Shown in pieces: positions 10,230 through 21,299 of a stretch of 64,000 bases of DNA. Origin of the DNA: Trichobilharzia szidati. Taxonomy: Eukaryota; Platyhelminthes; Trematoda; Strigeidida; Schistosomatidae. Each line of letters starts with the position of its first letter. Within the stretch, counting starts at the first letter, position 1. Location of the stretch: positions 178,787,868-178,851,867 of the forward strand of contig OX235279.1 of NCBI GenBank assembly GCA_944472155.2, in the 5' to 3' direction. The position numbers were made by a program, and so were the translations under genes. Under the pieces are notes generated by a model. The model was not told the DNA's origin. It did not search any database and saw only the letters and a program-made list of their open reading frames with translations.

Positions 10230-10464
10230 TCATTGATATAAGAATAAAACTTGGGCACTGTGGTAGAGTGTAACTCCATTATGGGTAAATTTTATTTTGA
10301 TAGAGTCTCACAGTGTTATACAGTAATATTTACTGATGACGTTTCGAGCACAATTTATTGCTCATATGATTATGAGCAATAAATTGTGCTCGAAACGTCA
10401 TCAGTAAATATTACTGTATAACACTGTGAGACTCTATCAAAATAAAATTTACCCATAATGGAAT
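10230..10464. mobile_element. PLE group A inverted-repeat insertion
   Basis: A 235-bp insertion made of two opposed copies of the PLE group A end. Arms of 91 nt (10275-10365 and 10372-10462) match perfectly around a 6-nt spacer, and the left arm continues about 45 nt further. It is flanked by an 11-bp direct repeat, TGCATAGAGTA (10219-10229 and 10465-10475). Removing one repeat and the insertion rejoins the LINE protein as ...VLYA-TYVRPHLEYC. No coding capacity. Confidence 0.92.
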
Positions 10465-11733
10465 TGCATAGAGTACTTGGAACATACCCTCGTCTAATCG
10501 TTTGAAAGATCTTCGAAGTGCCCATAGCATTCGAAAAGCCTTAGCTGCGGCTCGATTACAGTTCGCCGTTGTTTTTAAGTCATGGCTAATAATAATTCCT
10601 AAGTCCTTTTGTTCCTTAACATCTGCCAGTTCTGTGTCCCCCATGGAGTACGACGTGTAAGACTTCTGACCTAGGTGCATTACCGCGCTTTTCTTGGAAT
10701 TAATTTCCAGACTCCAAAGGTTAGCCCATTCGGTTAATTTGTCTAGATCGTTTTGTAGTACCAACCTATCATCGCTACTATTTACGGTTTTCCATATCTT
10801 AATATCGTCCGCAAATAGTAAGGAAGATGACGTAAGAATTTTTGGCACTTCATTTACGTATAATAAGAATAGCAGGGGGCCAAGTACCGTTCCCTGACGT
10901 ACTCCACTTAGTACTGCTTTCCACCCTGACAGTACACCATTAACCTTTACCTTCTGCCTCCTATCCATCAGGTAGTCACTAAACCACTCGCATAAGCGTT
11001 GGTCTAGTCCAAAATATTTAAGTTTACTAAGAAGACCTAAGTGGGATACCTTACCGAATGCTTTACTAAGATCGATAAATACAACGTCCAGTAGATGGTT
11101 CTTATCCCTGGCCTCGACCCAATCTTCCCTAGCTAACAGTAAGTTTGTCAGGTAGGATCGTCCTGGTCGGAATCCATGCTGTTCCACTGCCAGTAAGCCA
11201 TGTTTTTCCGTATGAGCTAAGAGCTGGTCCCTTATGAGTTTTTCTAACACCTTTGCTATAATACAGGTCAGACTTACAGGCCGGTAGTTAGATACTAACT
11301 GCCTGTTCCCATCTTTAAAGATAGGGCTTATAAAAGCATCTTTCCAGTCTCTGGGTAACCTAGCCTGGGTCAGAAACATCTGAAAAATCTCCGTAAGTGG
11401 AATGTATATTATATCCTCCAGGGAGCTTAGCAATCTAGGGTGAAGTCCGTCTGGTCCAGGTGATTTACCTGGCTTCAACTTAGACAGTAGTTTCAGAACC
11501 ATTGCATCATCTACCACAATTAGGGGCATTTTAGGGGCTACACCAGTTACCTCGCTACACCCCGGGGTGGTATGATTAGGCGAAAAAACATCACGGAAAT
11601 ATTCGGAGAGCTTCTCAGCTTTTGTTTCGTCTGATTCTGCAGCCTCTCTTGTGTTGCTAATGAGGGACGGTATGCCACTACTAGTTTTAGTCCTGCGTTT
11701 GATATACGAGAACAGTCTTTTTGGATAATGCAC
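10465..11733 (-). pseudogene. CR1-type copy 2, reverse transcriptase
   Basis: Main RT block of the minus-strand LINE, with GKSPGPDGLHPRLL, DWKDAFISPIFKDGNR, FIDLSKAFGKVSHLG, SGVRQGTVLGPLLFLLYVN and LFADDIKIW in order. Two substitutions stand out against copy 1: SKAFG for SKAFD and GVRQG for GVPQG. The right end of the RT is displaced by the PLE insertion. Upstream, the link to the endonuclease region is shifted in frame between about 11734 and 11820, so the element is dead. Confidence 0.87.
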
Positions 11734-11820
11734 ACAATCCAGTACTAACTGTCTCTCATACTCTATACGACTTTTGTCAATCTCAATCTTGCAAAGGTTT
11801 CGAACTTTGCGGTATTCTAC

Positions 11821-12800
11821 TCAAAACTCATCCCTCCCAGTCACAGCAAACCGGTCCCATAAGTTCTTTCGTTTTCTTAGTAACCTCCTTATTTCATTAC
11901 TAATCCAAGGTGGTTTGTGAGGTAATTTTCGAGGCGTAGACCAAGGTACAAAGGGTGCAGTGACGCACTCTAGTGTATTCCTAAATCCCATCCAAGCCTC
12001 CTCGACAGTCTGGTGTGTGTTAACAGACCAGTCAGCTAGGGTTGCTGCATTTCGGATTGCAGGTATATTCGCTTTCCAAACGTTTGGGCGAGCGCCTGTT
12101 GACCTATGTATGACGGCCTGTATCCTGAACATAAAAGTAATAACTATGTGGTCACTACTGCCTAGCGGCGCCAGGCACCTAATGTTACCAACATCCTCCT
12201 TCTGGTGTGTTAGCACCAAGTCTAGAGTGGACGGATCATGTTCAGGATGGTATCGTGTTGGTGCATCCATATGCTGCACAAGTGCGCATTCAACTACTGC
12301 CAGTATTAGTTCCCTATTGAAACAATTGTACGAAGTAACTGATGTTAATTCCTCCCAATTAATATGCGGGGCATTAAAATCACCTACTATTAGACACCTA
12401 TTCTTTCTACTCCACGTCCTGAGGTGATTTATAACGGAATTGTCAGCTTGGCTGGTAGGGCTTCTATAAATAACCCCTATCGTTACAGTGCCTTTGTTCA
12501 AGTTAATGACACAACCTGCGGCTTCACAGGTGCCACTGTCATGAACTTCCGACAACGTCGACCTAATTTCTATGTCATCTCGAATGTATAGAGCGACCCC
12601 CCACCTTTCCGGCTACTTACTCTGTCTGCTCTAATGCGGATGTACCCAGGAATGAGTGGAGTTAAGTCTACACCCATTAACAACCATGTTTCGGTGATAG
12701 CAATCACATCCGGCTGTAGTTCCTCAGTCAACACTCCTTGTTCGGGAAGCTTATTCCTAAGACTACAAGCGTTCGTGTAGCATACTGAGAGACCTATGTG
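11821..12800 (-). pseudogene. CR1-type copy 2, endonuclease domain
   Basis: AP-endonuclease-like domain of the same LINE. The open block 11821-12555 carries LIVGDFNAPHINWEEL, LDLVLTHQKEDVG, GSSDHIVI and PPWISNEIRRLLRKRKN. The more N-terminal part continues upstream in a shifted frame from 12556 to about 12800, where the sequence parallels copy 3 (LYINNSL-like and ITETWL-like regions). These motifs nick target DNA for target-primed reverse transcription. Several frameshifts are present. Confidence 0.8.
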
Positions 12801-13197
12801 TTCACTGGACTTATGAAAAGAGGTCTGGGTAACATAGGTTTCCGAGACCTCACTACCCGAAAACCCAACAGTTTGAGGTCTTTTTCACCCTTTTCTAATC
12901 GGGCCTTTAATTCAGCCACAGCTTCTCTTCTCCTAATTCTATCTGGCAAAGGCCAGTCTGGCCTAATTCTCATTTTTTATTCTTGATCTTGAATGCGTTG
13001 TTGAGAATAATAGTTTTCTCCATCTCGTTCCCCAATACTACCTTCAGAAGTCGTGGGGAACTTTCCGTTGCATCGGCGATTCGTTTACCGATTCTGATAA
13101 CTTTCCTTATGTGAACACCATTTGTTTTTTTCCGGAAGTATTTCACGGATGATGGAGCTAACTATTTCGAGATCGTCAGCATGTCGAGCAGCTGGAT
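12801..13197 (-). pseudogene. CR1-type copy 2, ORF1-like remnant
   Basis: The sequence parallels the ORF1 region of copy 3 (17940-18419): a stretch corresponding to the ETRRKNGETNLKLVGF segment is recognisable near 12860-12960, and the match fades towards 13197. The frame is broken. Confidence 0.5.
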
Positions 13198-13289
13198 CTA
13201 ATTACGCATTTGTCTGAAACTCAAATTAACAATATGATATTTGAAGGGATTTAGCTTAAGATGGTTTCTGAATAGAAGCCATTCATTTA

Positions 13290-13980
13290 GGAACGGTTTG
13301 ACTGAAATGTGACTAACATGGAAACAGCCAGACGGACTGTCTGCATACTTAACAAAATTGGCTTCATCAGAATGAGGCTAGTTATGTAAGAAGAAATAAA
13401 ACAGCGAAGGAGAGAGAACAACATCTTGAGGAACTTCAGCCACAGTAAGCAAAGCAGTCGAATACTTCTCATTATACACCATGTACTGCTTCATATATCA
13501 GAAAAGTAAGATTGAAACCCCTTATCAATACAGCACCCTTCTTGTTCAACGAAAGAGCCCTAGGTACAGAGTCAGTGCAAGATGTGTACACTAGGAACCC
13601 ACACCGAACATATCTGGCTGGAGAGTACATCTATCCTGTTGGTGAACAAGTTGTTTTGGGTCTTTAGAAGCCTTCGAGAAATGTTCAAAGTTAAGTAAAT
13701 GCTTTTTTAATTATTTTTTAAAATAGTGAGGTAACAGCACTAGGTATAAACTCTACACATAATCCGCTTAATAATTGAGGCACGTGAACAATTTTAATAT
13801 CTATCCAGGAAAGAGACACCAGGTTTATGGATAATGATCCATTTAAAATGTCAGTAAGAGGATAACATAAAATATCCAAGCATTTTCTAAGGATAATAGC
13901 GGCCTCAGAATTTGGACCTAGGGGTTCGGTAGGTTTCAAGGACTGCAGACATTTAAGATCGTCTACATTAAAGTTATGGG
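13290..13980 (-). pseudogene. Degraded non-LTR reverse transcriptase
   Basis: On the minus strand, 13718-13980 reads EPLGPNSEAAIILRKC...LDILCYPLTDILNGSL, which fits the finger region of a LINE RT (GPD...LL...L...P L..IFN.SL). Further on, near 13350-13450, another frame reads VAEVPQDVVLSPSLFYFF and then VKYAD, corresponding to the GVPQG.VLSP.LF and YADD regions. Frameshifts and stops separate the pieces. It differs from the CR1 copies on either side and is probably an older family. Confidence 0.55.
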
Positions 13981-15130
13981 AGCGATCATGAAGCCAGAAA
14001 AAAAATACTCAGTTTGAAACCGAATACAGGCAGAAATTGATATTGTTACAGTGAATAAGATATGTCTTAACCCAAGCAGATTATAAAATGAGGTATGCCT
14101 TACTTTGTCGTGCAATGTATGCGTAGTGATATTCTGGCATTCTCACAGTTCGCTCAGGAAGCACTTCTTACCAAGTCACATTTAGGTTGTTTGTTTCATG
14201 TATAATATTGCACACTACTTAGGCTATTAAGTGATGATCTCTCAAATGGATGTTATTTGGGGAACAATCGAGTAGGTGATTATTGGGTTGACCTTGGTGC
14301 ATACACGCTTTAAATCCTCTACACTAACACAGTTTTTGGGGTTGTTTTCCACTAAGACTTAGAATTTGCTCATATTACTATTACCATTTGTCCCCTTAGT
14401 TTCGATTGGAGCATAAGCCTTCAGGAGTACATGCATCACCATTACACCTGGTTCAATGCCATCATTCTTAACTAACCTCACAACTACCCAACATTCTCCA
14501 TTTCAACTTCCTCCACCTGACTTACTCCAAGCCACTCTCCTAATCAAGCCCAACTTGTCGCTTCCTCTTTCTGATTCACTTAACAGCCTGAGGTCACTCG
14601 AAGATTTCTCTAGAGCATTTCCAATCAGTCTCCATTTCCTTCAATAACTTTATTGGTTAGACAGTAGGTTGTTGAACTATTCGCTGGATTCTAGAGTTCC
14701 TTATTGTCTTTCCCTAATGGCCGTTCATATGGTCTTCAGTATACAGGCAGTAAAGTAGCCTGTTTAATACGCTTTTCATGACTGACGTGTCAAGTCCCTG
14801 AAATATGTACAAGTATTAACTGAGCTGAAACCAATGTGGGAAATTCGGATGCTCCTTCTTGTGTTAAGTATCATATTTGGATATCCAAATTGATTTCTGA
14901 GTAATGGAAAGCTGCTTTAATTTCAAGATCTGATCCTGACTCTAATTCTGACATCAGCATACACTGAAAAGGTGTGAATTATTAATGGAACTATGTGGAA
15001 CTGACTTTCCCAAAAAGCTACTCCTGCAGAAGACGACTTCCTAAGCCGATTTACCGGCAAAACACTCAAGATAAGCAGTCAAAATTGATTACTAAATCAG
15101 CTCCAGAGAAAAGTGTCCTTTTTACAGTTT
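13981..15130. other. No gene recognised
   Basis: No frame longer than about 70 codons with a recognisable motif. The sequence is AT-rich and no repeat boundary was seen. Confidence 0.4.
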
Positions 15131-15134
15131 ACAA

Positions 15135-15650
15135 TTTATTTAGGATAGTAGGCTATATGCCCGTGTTAACCCTTTCGATCTGTTACACAAAAGAGGTCTA
15201 ATCTCACCTTGAATGAATCAACGGATGGCACTGATACGACCTGTTTCGGTAGGGAGTTCCAATGGTTCACAATTCGATGCGGAAACGGATCTCCAGACGC
15301 AGACGATTCGATCGTGGCTTTTGAACCTTGAAGTGATGTCCTCGCAATTGGTTGGTGCTAGAAGGAAGAAATAAATTAGATAAATTTGCTCCAAAATCAT
15401 TTCTTAGGATACGGTATGCTAGTATTAGGTCACCCCTAAGTCATCTGTATGACAGTGGAAATAAACCTAGTCGACTTAACCTCTCCTCATATGAGAGGGT
15501 TGAGAAACCCTTTATTAGCTTAGTTCCTACTCTTTGCACCCTTTCCAATAAGTCTATTTCGTATTTGAAACACGGGCTCGCTGCCTGGATCCCATATTCC
15601 AAATGAGGTCTGACATAAGTCGGATATAATATACGAAATATTTCATCGTC
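15135..15650 (-). pseudogene. CR1-type copy 3, RT C-terminal part and 3' tail
   Basis: Minus-strand continuation of the LINE after a frameshift. It reads YPTYVRPHLEYGIQAASPCF, then LFPLSYR, GDLILAYRIL, and a final LWNSLPKQVVSVPSVDSFK region. The 3' end is AT-rich (TAAATAAATTGTAAACTG) and not the TGAATC array of copies 1 and 2, so this is a separate family. Confidence 0.8.
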
Positions 15651-17988
15651 AAAATTCGCAAAAGCCTTGCTTGCGTATGGCCCATAATATTCGAAAACCC
15701 TTAGTGGCTGCAGCTCTACAGTTTGTTGCTGTTTTCAAGTCATGCTGCACAACCACTCCCAAGTCCTTGAACTCAGTGACCACTGGGAGAGTAATGCCAT
15801 TCATTGAGTAATTGTGCACGTGACTATGAGGTACATGCATAACTACACTCTTGCTTAAGTTAATCTTCAAGGCCCAGTGCTTACACCAATCACTTAACAA
15901 GTTTAAATCTTCCTGCAAAGCAAGTTGATCACTGTCATCGTGTAAAGCCCTCCATATCTTGATGTCATCAGCAAACAGTAAGCAGGATGACTTAACTACC
16001 GATGGAATCTCATTAACATAAACCAGGAAAAGAAGTGGGCCTAGAATTGTACCCTGAGGAACGCCACTCTTAACCGATTCCCATGTTGATAAAACCCCGT
16101 TAACTCGTACTCTTTGTCTTCTGTCCTTTAGAAAGTCTTGAATCCAGTCGGCGACCACTTTATTGATTCCCAGACTGCCTAACTTTACTAGAAGACCTGA
16201 ATGAGAAACCCTGTCAAACGCCTTGCTAAGGTCGATGAATATGGCATCCACCGGTATATTAGCATCAGCTGAGTTTGCCCAACTTTCTCTGGCCAAAAGA
16301 AGGTTTGTTAAGTAAGAATGACCTGCTCTAAAACCATGCTGTTCCACAGCGAAAAGTTTGTTCCCTTCAATGAACTGAATGATAGCATCACGAATTATTC
16401 TTTCTAGTAGTTTAACAACAATACTGGGCAAACTAACAGAACGATAGTTCTGAACTAAGTTTCTAGATCCGGTTTTGAAGACCGGACTAATGACGGCATC
16501 TTTCCAGTCTCTTGGACATTTAGACTGGTTCAGAGACATATTGAAGATTACCGACAATGTCTTGGCTATGTTTTCAGCCAATGCTTTTAATATACGTGGG
16601 TGGAGTTCATCAGGGCCACTGGACTTACCAGGATTGAGCCTTAGAAGCCACCTTAGGACACTATCTTTTCCAATGTATAAAGGTGCGATTTTCAAGTTAC
16701 CTTCTGGAAAAGTTACAAAGCTGGTATCAATATTATCAGAGAATACCTGACTAAAGTGCTTGGACAAAGCCTCAGCCATGTTTGTCTGATCATCTTCAAG
16801 CATAAGAGGTGGGATAGCATCACTCTTACGTGTTCTTCTCTTGATATATGAGAAGAGTCTTTTTGGGCAGCCTGGTGAACTTTTAACTAACTGGGTTTCG
16901 TAAGCTATCCTTGACTGGTGAATCGAAGTTTTACACTGGTTTCTGGTTTCACAGTATTTCAGCCGGAACTGCTGTAGCCCAGTAGAAACAAAGCGATTCC
17001 AGAACCTTTTTCTCCGTCTTAGGAGTGTTATAGCTTGTCTATTTATCCATGGTGGTCGATTTGTTGGCCTTTTAGGAACCCTCCAGGGAATGAAATCAGT
17101 GGTAACCCTCTCAAGTGTATCCTTAAATCTATCCCATTCATCTTCAATGGATGAGACAATATTGACTGACCAGTCGGTAGTTGAAGCACGCTCCTTTATA
17201 GCGACTATGTCAGCATGCCAAAGACTAGGTCGAAATTTGGGTTGAAAACTGGCTAAATTGCCAGCCCTTAAGTTAAAATCTAACACCCGATGATCACTGT
17301 TTGCTAGAGGTGGATGAATAACTAGACCATCCACATCGTCGTTGTCATGAGTAAGCACTAAGTCCAGCAAGGAAGATCCTTGGGCAGAACCGAATCTTGT
17401 ACTACCTAGGACATGTTGTGTCAGGGCATTTTCCATGGTAGTCAAGAGTAACCGGCCGTCAAACTTATTAGCGGATCCTGGAGATGTGACAGCTACCCAG
17501 TCTATATGAGGTGCATTAAAATCACCTAGAATTAGACAGCTACTGTGTTTACTCCATTGTTTGAGGTGATCTAAAATAAAGTCATCACACTGACAATAGG
17601 GACTTCTATACAGAACTCCAATGAGTAGAGTGCCAGTTGCAAAGCTTATTTCACAGCTAATTACCTCACTCGTCCCACTGTCATGCGCTTCAGATTTCAC
17701 GGAACGAACATGTAAGGAGTTGTTGATGTACAGAGCAACTCCGCCACCTCTACGACCCTTAACCCCGTCGCTGCTCAAGCAACTAAATCCGCATAGCTCA
17801 GGTGTGTCATCTAATCCAGAAACCAGCCATGTTTCAGTAATGGCCACAATACCTGGGCTGAGGTCTTCCACTAATACACCTAGCTCGTGAAATTTGTTCC
17901 CAAAACTACGTATATTAGCGTACACTACCTTCAGGCTTCCTATGCGGTCTGGCTTATCCACACAGATCTTGGAAGCATACGTTTCCAA
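15649..17988 (-). CDS. CR1-type copy 3, endonuclease plus reverse transcriptase
   Basis: 779-residue frame holding nearly the whole LINE ORF2. The endonuclease is N-terminal: VVYANIRSFGNK (N25), AITETWL (E52), LILGDFNAPHIDW and NSDHRVLDF. The RT follows: NPGKSSGPDELHPRIL, DWKDAVISPVFKTGSR, HGFRAGHSYLTNLL, FIDLSKAFDRVSH, SGVPQGTILGPLLFLVYVN and LFADDIKIW. It nicks target DNA and copies its own RNA. The frame ends early at RKQGFCEF. One indel near 15660 moves the C-terminal region into another frame, so the copy is inactive although well preserved. The ORF1-like frame lies directly upstream and overlaps by about 50 nt. Confidence 0.9.
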   Translation of the reverse strand: METYASKICVDKPDRIGSLKVVYANIRSFGNKFHELGVLVEDLSPGIVAITETWLVSGLDDTPELCGFSCLSSDGVKGRRGGGVALYINNSLHVRSVKSEAHDSGTSEVISCEISFATGTLLIGVLYRSPYCQCDDFILDHLKQWSKHSSCLILGDFNAPHIDWVAVTSPGSANKFDGRLLLTTMENALTQHVLGSTRFGSAQGSSLLDLVLTHDNDDVDGLVIHPPLANSDHRVLDFNLRAGNLASFQPKFRPSLWHADIVAIKERASTTDWSVNIVSSIEDEWDRFKDTLERVTTDFIPWRVPKRPTNRPPWINRQAITLLRRRKRFWNRFVSTGLQQFRLKYCETRNQCKTSIHQSRIAYETQLVKSSPGCPKRLFSYIKRRTRKSDAIPPLMLEDDQTNMAEALSKHFSQVFSDNIDTSFVTFPEGNLKIAPLYIGKDSVLRWLLRLNPGKSSGPDELHPRILKALAENIAKTLSVIFNMSLNQSKCPRDWKDAVISPVFKTGSRNLVQNYRSVSLPSIVVKLLERIIRDAIIQFIEGNKLFAVEQHGFRAGHSYLTNLLLARESWANSADANIPVDAIFIDLSKAFDRVSHSGLLVKLGSLGINKVVADWIQDFLKDRRQRVRVNGVLSTWESVKSGVPQGTILGPLLFLVYVNEIPSVVKSSCLLFADDIKIWRALHDDSDQLALQEDLNLLSDWCKHWALKINLSKSVVMHVPHSHVHNYSMNGITLPVVTEFKDLGVVVQHDLKTATNCRAAATKGFRILWAIRKQGFCEF

Positions 17989-18419
17989 GACCTGACTATT
18001 TGAAAACCCACCAGTTTAAGGTTAGTCTCACCATTTTTACGTCTTGTTTCTAGCTGGGAGAAAACTTCTTTTCGTTTAAGTCTGTCTTCAAGAGATAAAT
18101 CAGGTTTGACTGAAATTCCTGACCCGGGAAGGTTGTGTACATTAGCCAGTAGATGATTCCGTTCATCAGGAGAACCTAAGACTACCTTAAGCAACCTACG
18201 CTGATTAGAACATTCATCATCTCTTTTGCCTTTTCTAATCGATACTCCAGGGAAATTCGCTGGGAGCATCTTCCTTATAATACTACTCACTAATTTAAGG
18301 TCGTGATCGTGCCTTTTCATGGGATCAGATTCTTTGGACTCTTCTAAATTTCCGACAATTATGTTAGAGTCTAAGGAGAGCTTGTCGTATTCAGCAATGG
18401 CTACGTCTTTTCTCACCAC
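17940..18419 (-). CDS. CR1-type copy 3, ORF1-like protein
   Basis: 159-residue frame upstream of and slightly overlapping the endonuclease-RT frame. It contains NIIVGNLEESKESD, a region HDHDLKLVSSIIRKMLP, then RRLLKVVLGSPDERNHLL and a basic KRKEVFSQLETRRKNGE. This fits the RNA-binding ORF1 proteins of CR1/L2 LINEs (an RRM-like fold followed by a basic C-terminus), but I cannot assign the fold from sequence alone. Basic and charged residues continue upstream to about 18700 in other frames, so the N-terminus is probably broken. Confidence 0.6.
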   Translation of the reverse strand: MVRKDVAIAEYDKLSLDSNIIVGNLEESKESDPMKRHDHDLKLVSSIIRKMLPANFPGVSIRKGKRDDECSNQRRLLKVVLGSPDERNHLLANVHNLPGSGISVKPDLSLEDRLKRKEVFSQLETRRKNGETNLKLVGFQIVRSWKRMLPRSVWISQTA

Positions 18420-18703
18420 TATTGATGCAGCCTTGCTACAGGTGACAGATATTTGCCTACCATCAATATTACTATATTTCTTCCGATTGCTTCTTTTTGT
18501 TACCCACTTATCATCTGCCTGCAGTTGCTTCTCAGGGCTGCTGCAGTTTTTGATGGTACAATCAAGATCAGTGTCTGCACCAACTTCATGGTGAACTTCG
18601 CTTACAGTGTTCTCTGGTGCTGAGATGCTGTTTACAGCTTCCGTTTCGTTACCTTTTCGCTTACTAAGACGCTTCGAACGCCTAGTAGGTTTTACTTTTT
18701 GAT

Positions 18704-19190
18704 TTGGAATTCAAAGGTGATAAGGCTTCAGAAACGCTCAGAATTTGTTCTTCCCAAGTCCGTAAGACATTCTTTGCTGCAAAGGCACAAGTGTCCTTCA
18801 CCTACCGTATTTTGTTCGCCGTCTGTGTAAAGATAAGCTACCTCGTATGGCAGCCTCCGTGTATAACGATCAGTTCACTTGATCTTGTGGATCGTGGCAC
18901 GTTGGTCAAAGTCAGAGAACGCTTTCCACTCAGATACGAGAACATATTCCATCACGGTTTTACAAGGGAGAAAGGAAGGGTGTGAGAAGCTGTATCCTGG
19001 AACTCTTGGTCGACTTCCTTTATTCAACTAAACCCAACCATGACTTTAAGATCAACAATCAAATTCATGCTAATTTTCAGCATTCTTTTCGTTCCGAACT
19101 TCTGAAGACAGTGGAGACCTTGGTCATTCATGAATTCAACTTATACCACCTCTGTATACAAAAGAAGTGCATACAGTTCCTATTTTGACT
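18704..19190 (+). pseudogene. PLE group D linker and GIY-YIG remnant
   Basis: It begins MEFKGDKASETLRICSSQ and RKTFFAAK, the linker seen before the endonuclease in every group D PLE here. The GIY-YIG part follows in changing frames and ends LCIQKKCIQFLF, matching the LCIQKKFVQ ending of better copies. Stops and frameshifts throughout. Confidence 0.75.
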
Positions 19191-19249
19191 TTGATCATAG
19201 ATAAATAAAACACTTATTTATTTTTCAGTAGTTGCTTTGTAAGCATTAG

Positions 19250-19430
19250 ATCTGTTTCTACGAGTTGATCACAGACTGTTATCAGTTAGAGAACCATTGA
19301 AAAGCAGGGAGCACTGGACAGATGTTTCATTCTAGTTTGGGAATCATCGGCAGTACTCACCACTGGAGTTTGAACCCAGGACCTTCCGGTAAGAGTCTGC
19401 GATCAACTTGTAAATACAAATACAATCCTT
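19250..19430 (-). repeat. Hammerhead-type SINE, degenerate
   Basis: Minus-strand copy of the tRNA-derived SINE, with a B-box-like GGGTTCAAACTCC and a hammerhead-like block near 19310-19370. The core reads CCGATGA instead of CUGANGA, so the ribozyme is probably dead. Confidence 0.7.
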
Positions 19431-19439
19431 ACAGACCAA

Positions 19440-19975
19440 CTACTGAAAATTAATCTGATGTTCGCTAGTGACTTGCTATAGGACGGAGTTTCCTGGATTC
19501 CTAGTGAGAAGTTGTGACCAGTGAGGTCCATCCAGTCAATTGTAAGGATGGATGTTCCACCGATGACATCGGTTGGTGGTCGCGCTAAATTGATTTTGAC
19601 TTGATTATAATTATAGCTTGAAAACATACAGTATTTTTGGTACAAGTATGGAATTTTCAGCATGTGATATCCATAGCCCAAATTTTGCAGGCCGACCATT
19701 TATATCAGGTGTGCGCCGGTAGGGGATCGAACCGCGGACCATGTGCATGGTCAGCGAGAGTCCTAACCATTGTGCTACCGACGCACACGAATTAGCAGAA
19801 GTTAGAATTCATGGACTGGCCACTGAATCAAGTATATGAGCCTGCATTGTAACTGGAAGCTCCTGGGTTCGAACTCAGTGGATACGTACTGCCGAGGATT
19901 CCCAAACTAGGATGAAACAACTGTCCGGCACTCCCTGGTTTCCGATGGTTCTCTAACTTATTTATTTGCTATTCG
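19440..19975 (+). repeat. Long-form hammerhead SINE split by another SINE
   Basis: The first half (19440-19595) matches the leader of the copy at 50375-50520 (CTAGTGAGAAGTTGTGACCAG). The second half (19795-19960) holds the tRNA-like and hammerhead part. Between them sits the minus-strand tRNA-Gly-like SINE at 19600-19793. The hammerhead core is CCGAGGA, a degenerate form. Confidence 0.65.
19600..19793 (-). repeat. tRNA-Gly-like SINE, subtype 2
   Basis: Read on the minus strand, a tRNA-like head (GTGCGTCGGTAGCACAATGG ... GGTTCGATCC) is followed by a body containing GATATCACATGCTGAAAATT. The first seven bases of the head pair with the last seven (GTGCGTC/GGCGCAC). The same body is at 27.9 and 46.5 kb. 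Confidence 0.75.
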
Positions 19976-20167
19976 TCTTATTTATTTACTTAATTCCTTA
20001 ATTCTCACAACTGTTATTACTTTTGTTTTTACTTTGAACAGTTTCCGGTGTTATTTCACTTGTCCTATTTATTATCTTCAGTCGATTTGTTCTTGGTAAT
20101 GTTAAATTCCAACTTATCAAACTTCTTACCATGTTACAATGAGTTTTATTTGTCCAATAGCATTATT
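19976..20167 (+). repeat. PLE group D 3' tail
   Basis: T-rich tail resembling the region after the group D endonuclease near 28.2-28.3 kb (ATTACTTTTG ... ACTTTGAACAGTTTCCG). It presumably belongs to the remnant at 18704-19190, separated by the SINEs. Confidence 0.5.
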
Positions 20168-20317
20168 TACCCCATTATAGATAAGATTTTATTTTGATAA
20201 ACCACCTAGTGTTATACAGTGATATGAACTGATGACGTTTCGGGCACAAACTATTGCTCATAAAAATATCAAGTATAATGGAATTATACTCTATCAAAGT
20301 GCACAAGTTTTATACTT
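20168..20317 (-). mobile_element. Solo PLE group A end
   Basis: Terminal repeat of group A without coding sequence, with a short inverted piece at its right end. Flanked by an 11-bp direct repeat with one mismatch: ATAGCATTATT at 20157-20167 and ATAGCACTATT at 20318-20328. The GAAAC box is altered (GTTTCGGGC on the plus strand). Confidence 0.75.
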
Positions 20318-20328
20318 ATAGCACTATT

Positions 20329-21299
20329 AACCCTTTTAATTTTGTATTCCTTCCTAAGATATATACATTCTACGAAATGTCATATATATATATATATATA
20401 CGATGATACAGCTTGGAAAAAAGTCCCTTCACTGATTGTGGCGTTCTTTATATGTCACTTCACTTGATGCTGCGAAGACAAGTATATATATATATATATA
20501 GGTCATTCCATGTGTATTCTGTCTGAAAGGGTTCAAGAAAATTATCCCTCGTCAACTGTGTTATTTGTATAACACTTCTACCTTGAGATTTTTGTACACA
20601 GGCTGATTACATCGCTCCCTGCCCAAAACCCTGCATCATAGGGTTGTTGTGTTCATACCTTTTTTCGAGAATACGAATCACTCGACTTGACTGTTTACTG
20701 AACTTTGAAGGTGTTGAACTTTCTTCATTTGTTTTTGCGTGAAATATCATATTATTCTAAACCTTATGTTGATATTTCTGCTGCCAGCCTGGCAGTATAT
20801 ATTCCTGTTGTTTACCAATTAGATTCTGCTTGTATGAATAGCTTTCTACTTGCAATTATTTGACAAATATCTTCAAATATCCTCACACTGAACCTTTTTC
20901 GTAGTCTTATATCATATTAACCTTATGAAAAGTCTTTTATTCGACCTACTCCATAAGGAGGTTGAGACTTTCTGTTGTACAACTCAACCTGTTCTTTTCC
21001 AGTTTATTAATTTTTTGTATTCTACCCAGCCTACTTTATTGTTTCTCTTTATTCTCATCTGGACTCGTGCAAAAAGAGATTATCTCTTGCTACGCTGGAC
21101 TTTAAAAGCTCTAAACACGATTAAGTGATTGGCTTTGATGCGAATAACAGAAACTATTACTGGTGGACATTCAATTTTCTGCAAGAACTCGGCTATTTTG
21201 TCATCCATCTCGTTGTATACTGAACACTCTGTTCTTCATTTACTTACATGTTCTTCTCAGTTATTCCTTAAGGGAAAAAGACTAGAAGCGTTTTCTGAT
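20329..21299. other. No gene; two (TA)n microsatellites
   Basis: Alternating TA runs lie at 20382-20400 and 20483-20500. The rest is AT-rich DNA with no recognisable protein or repeat end. Confidence 0.5.
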
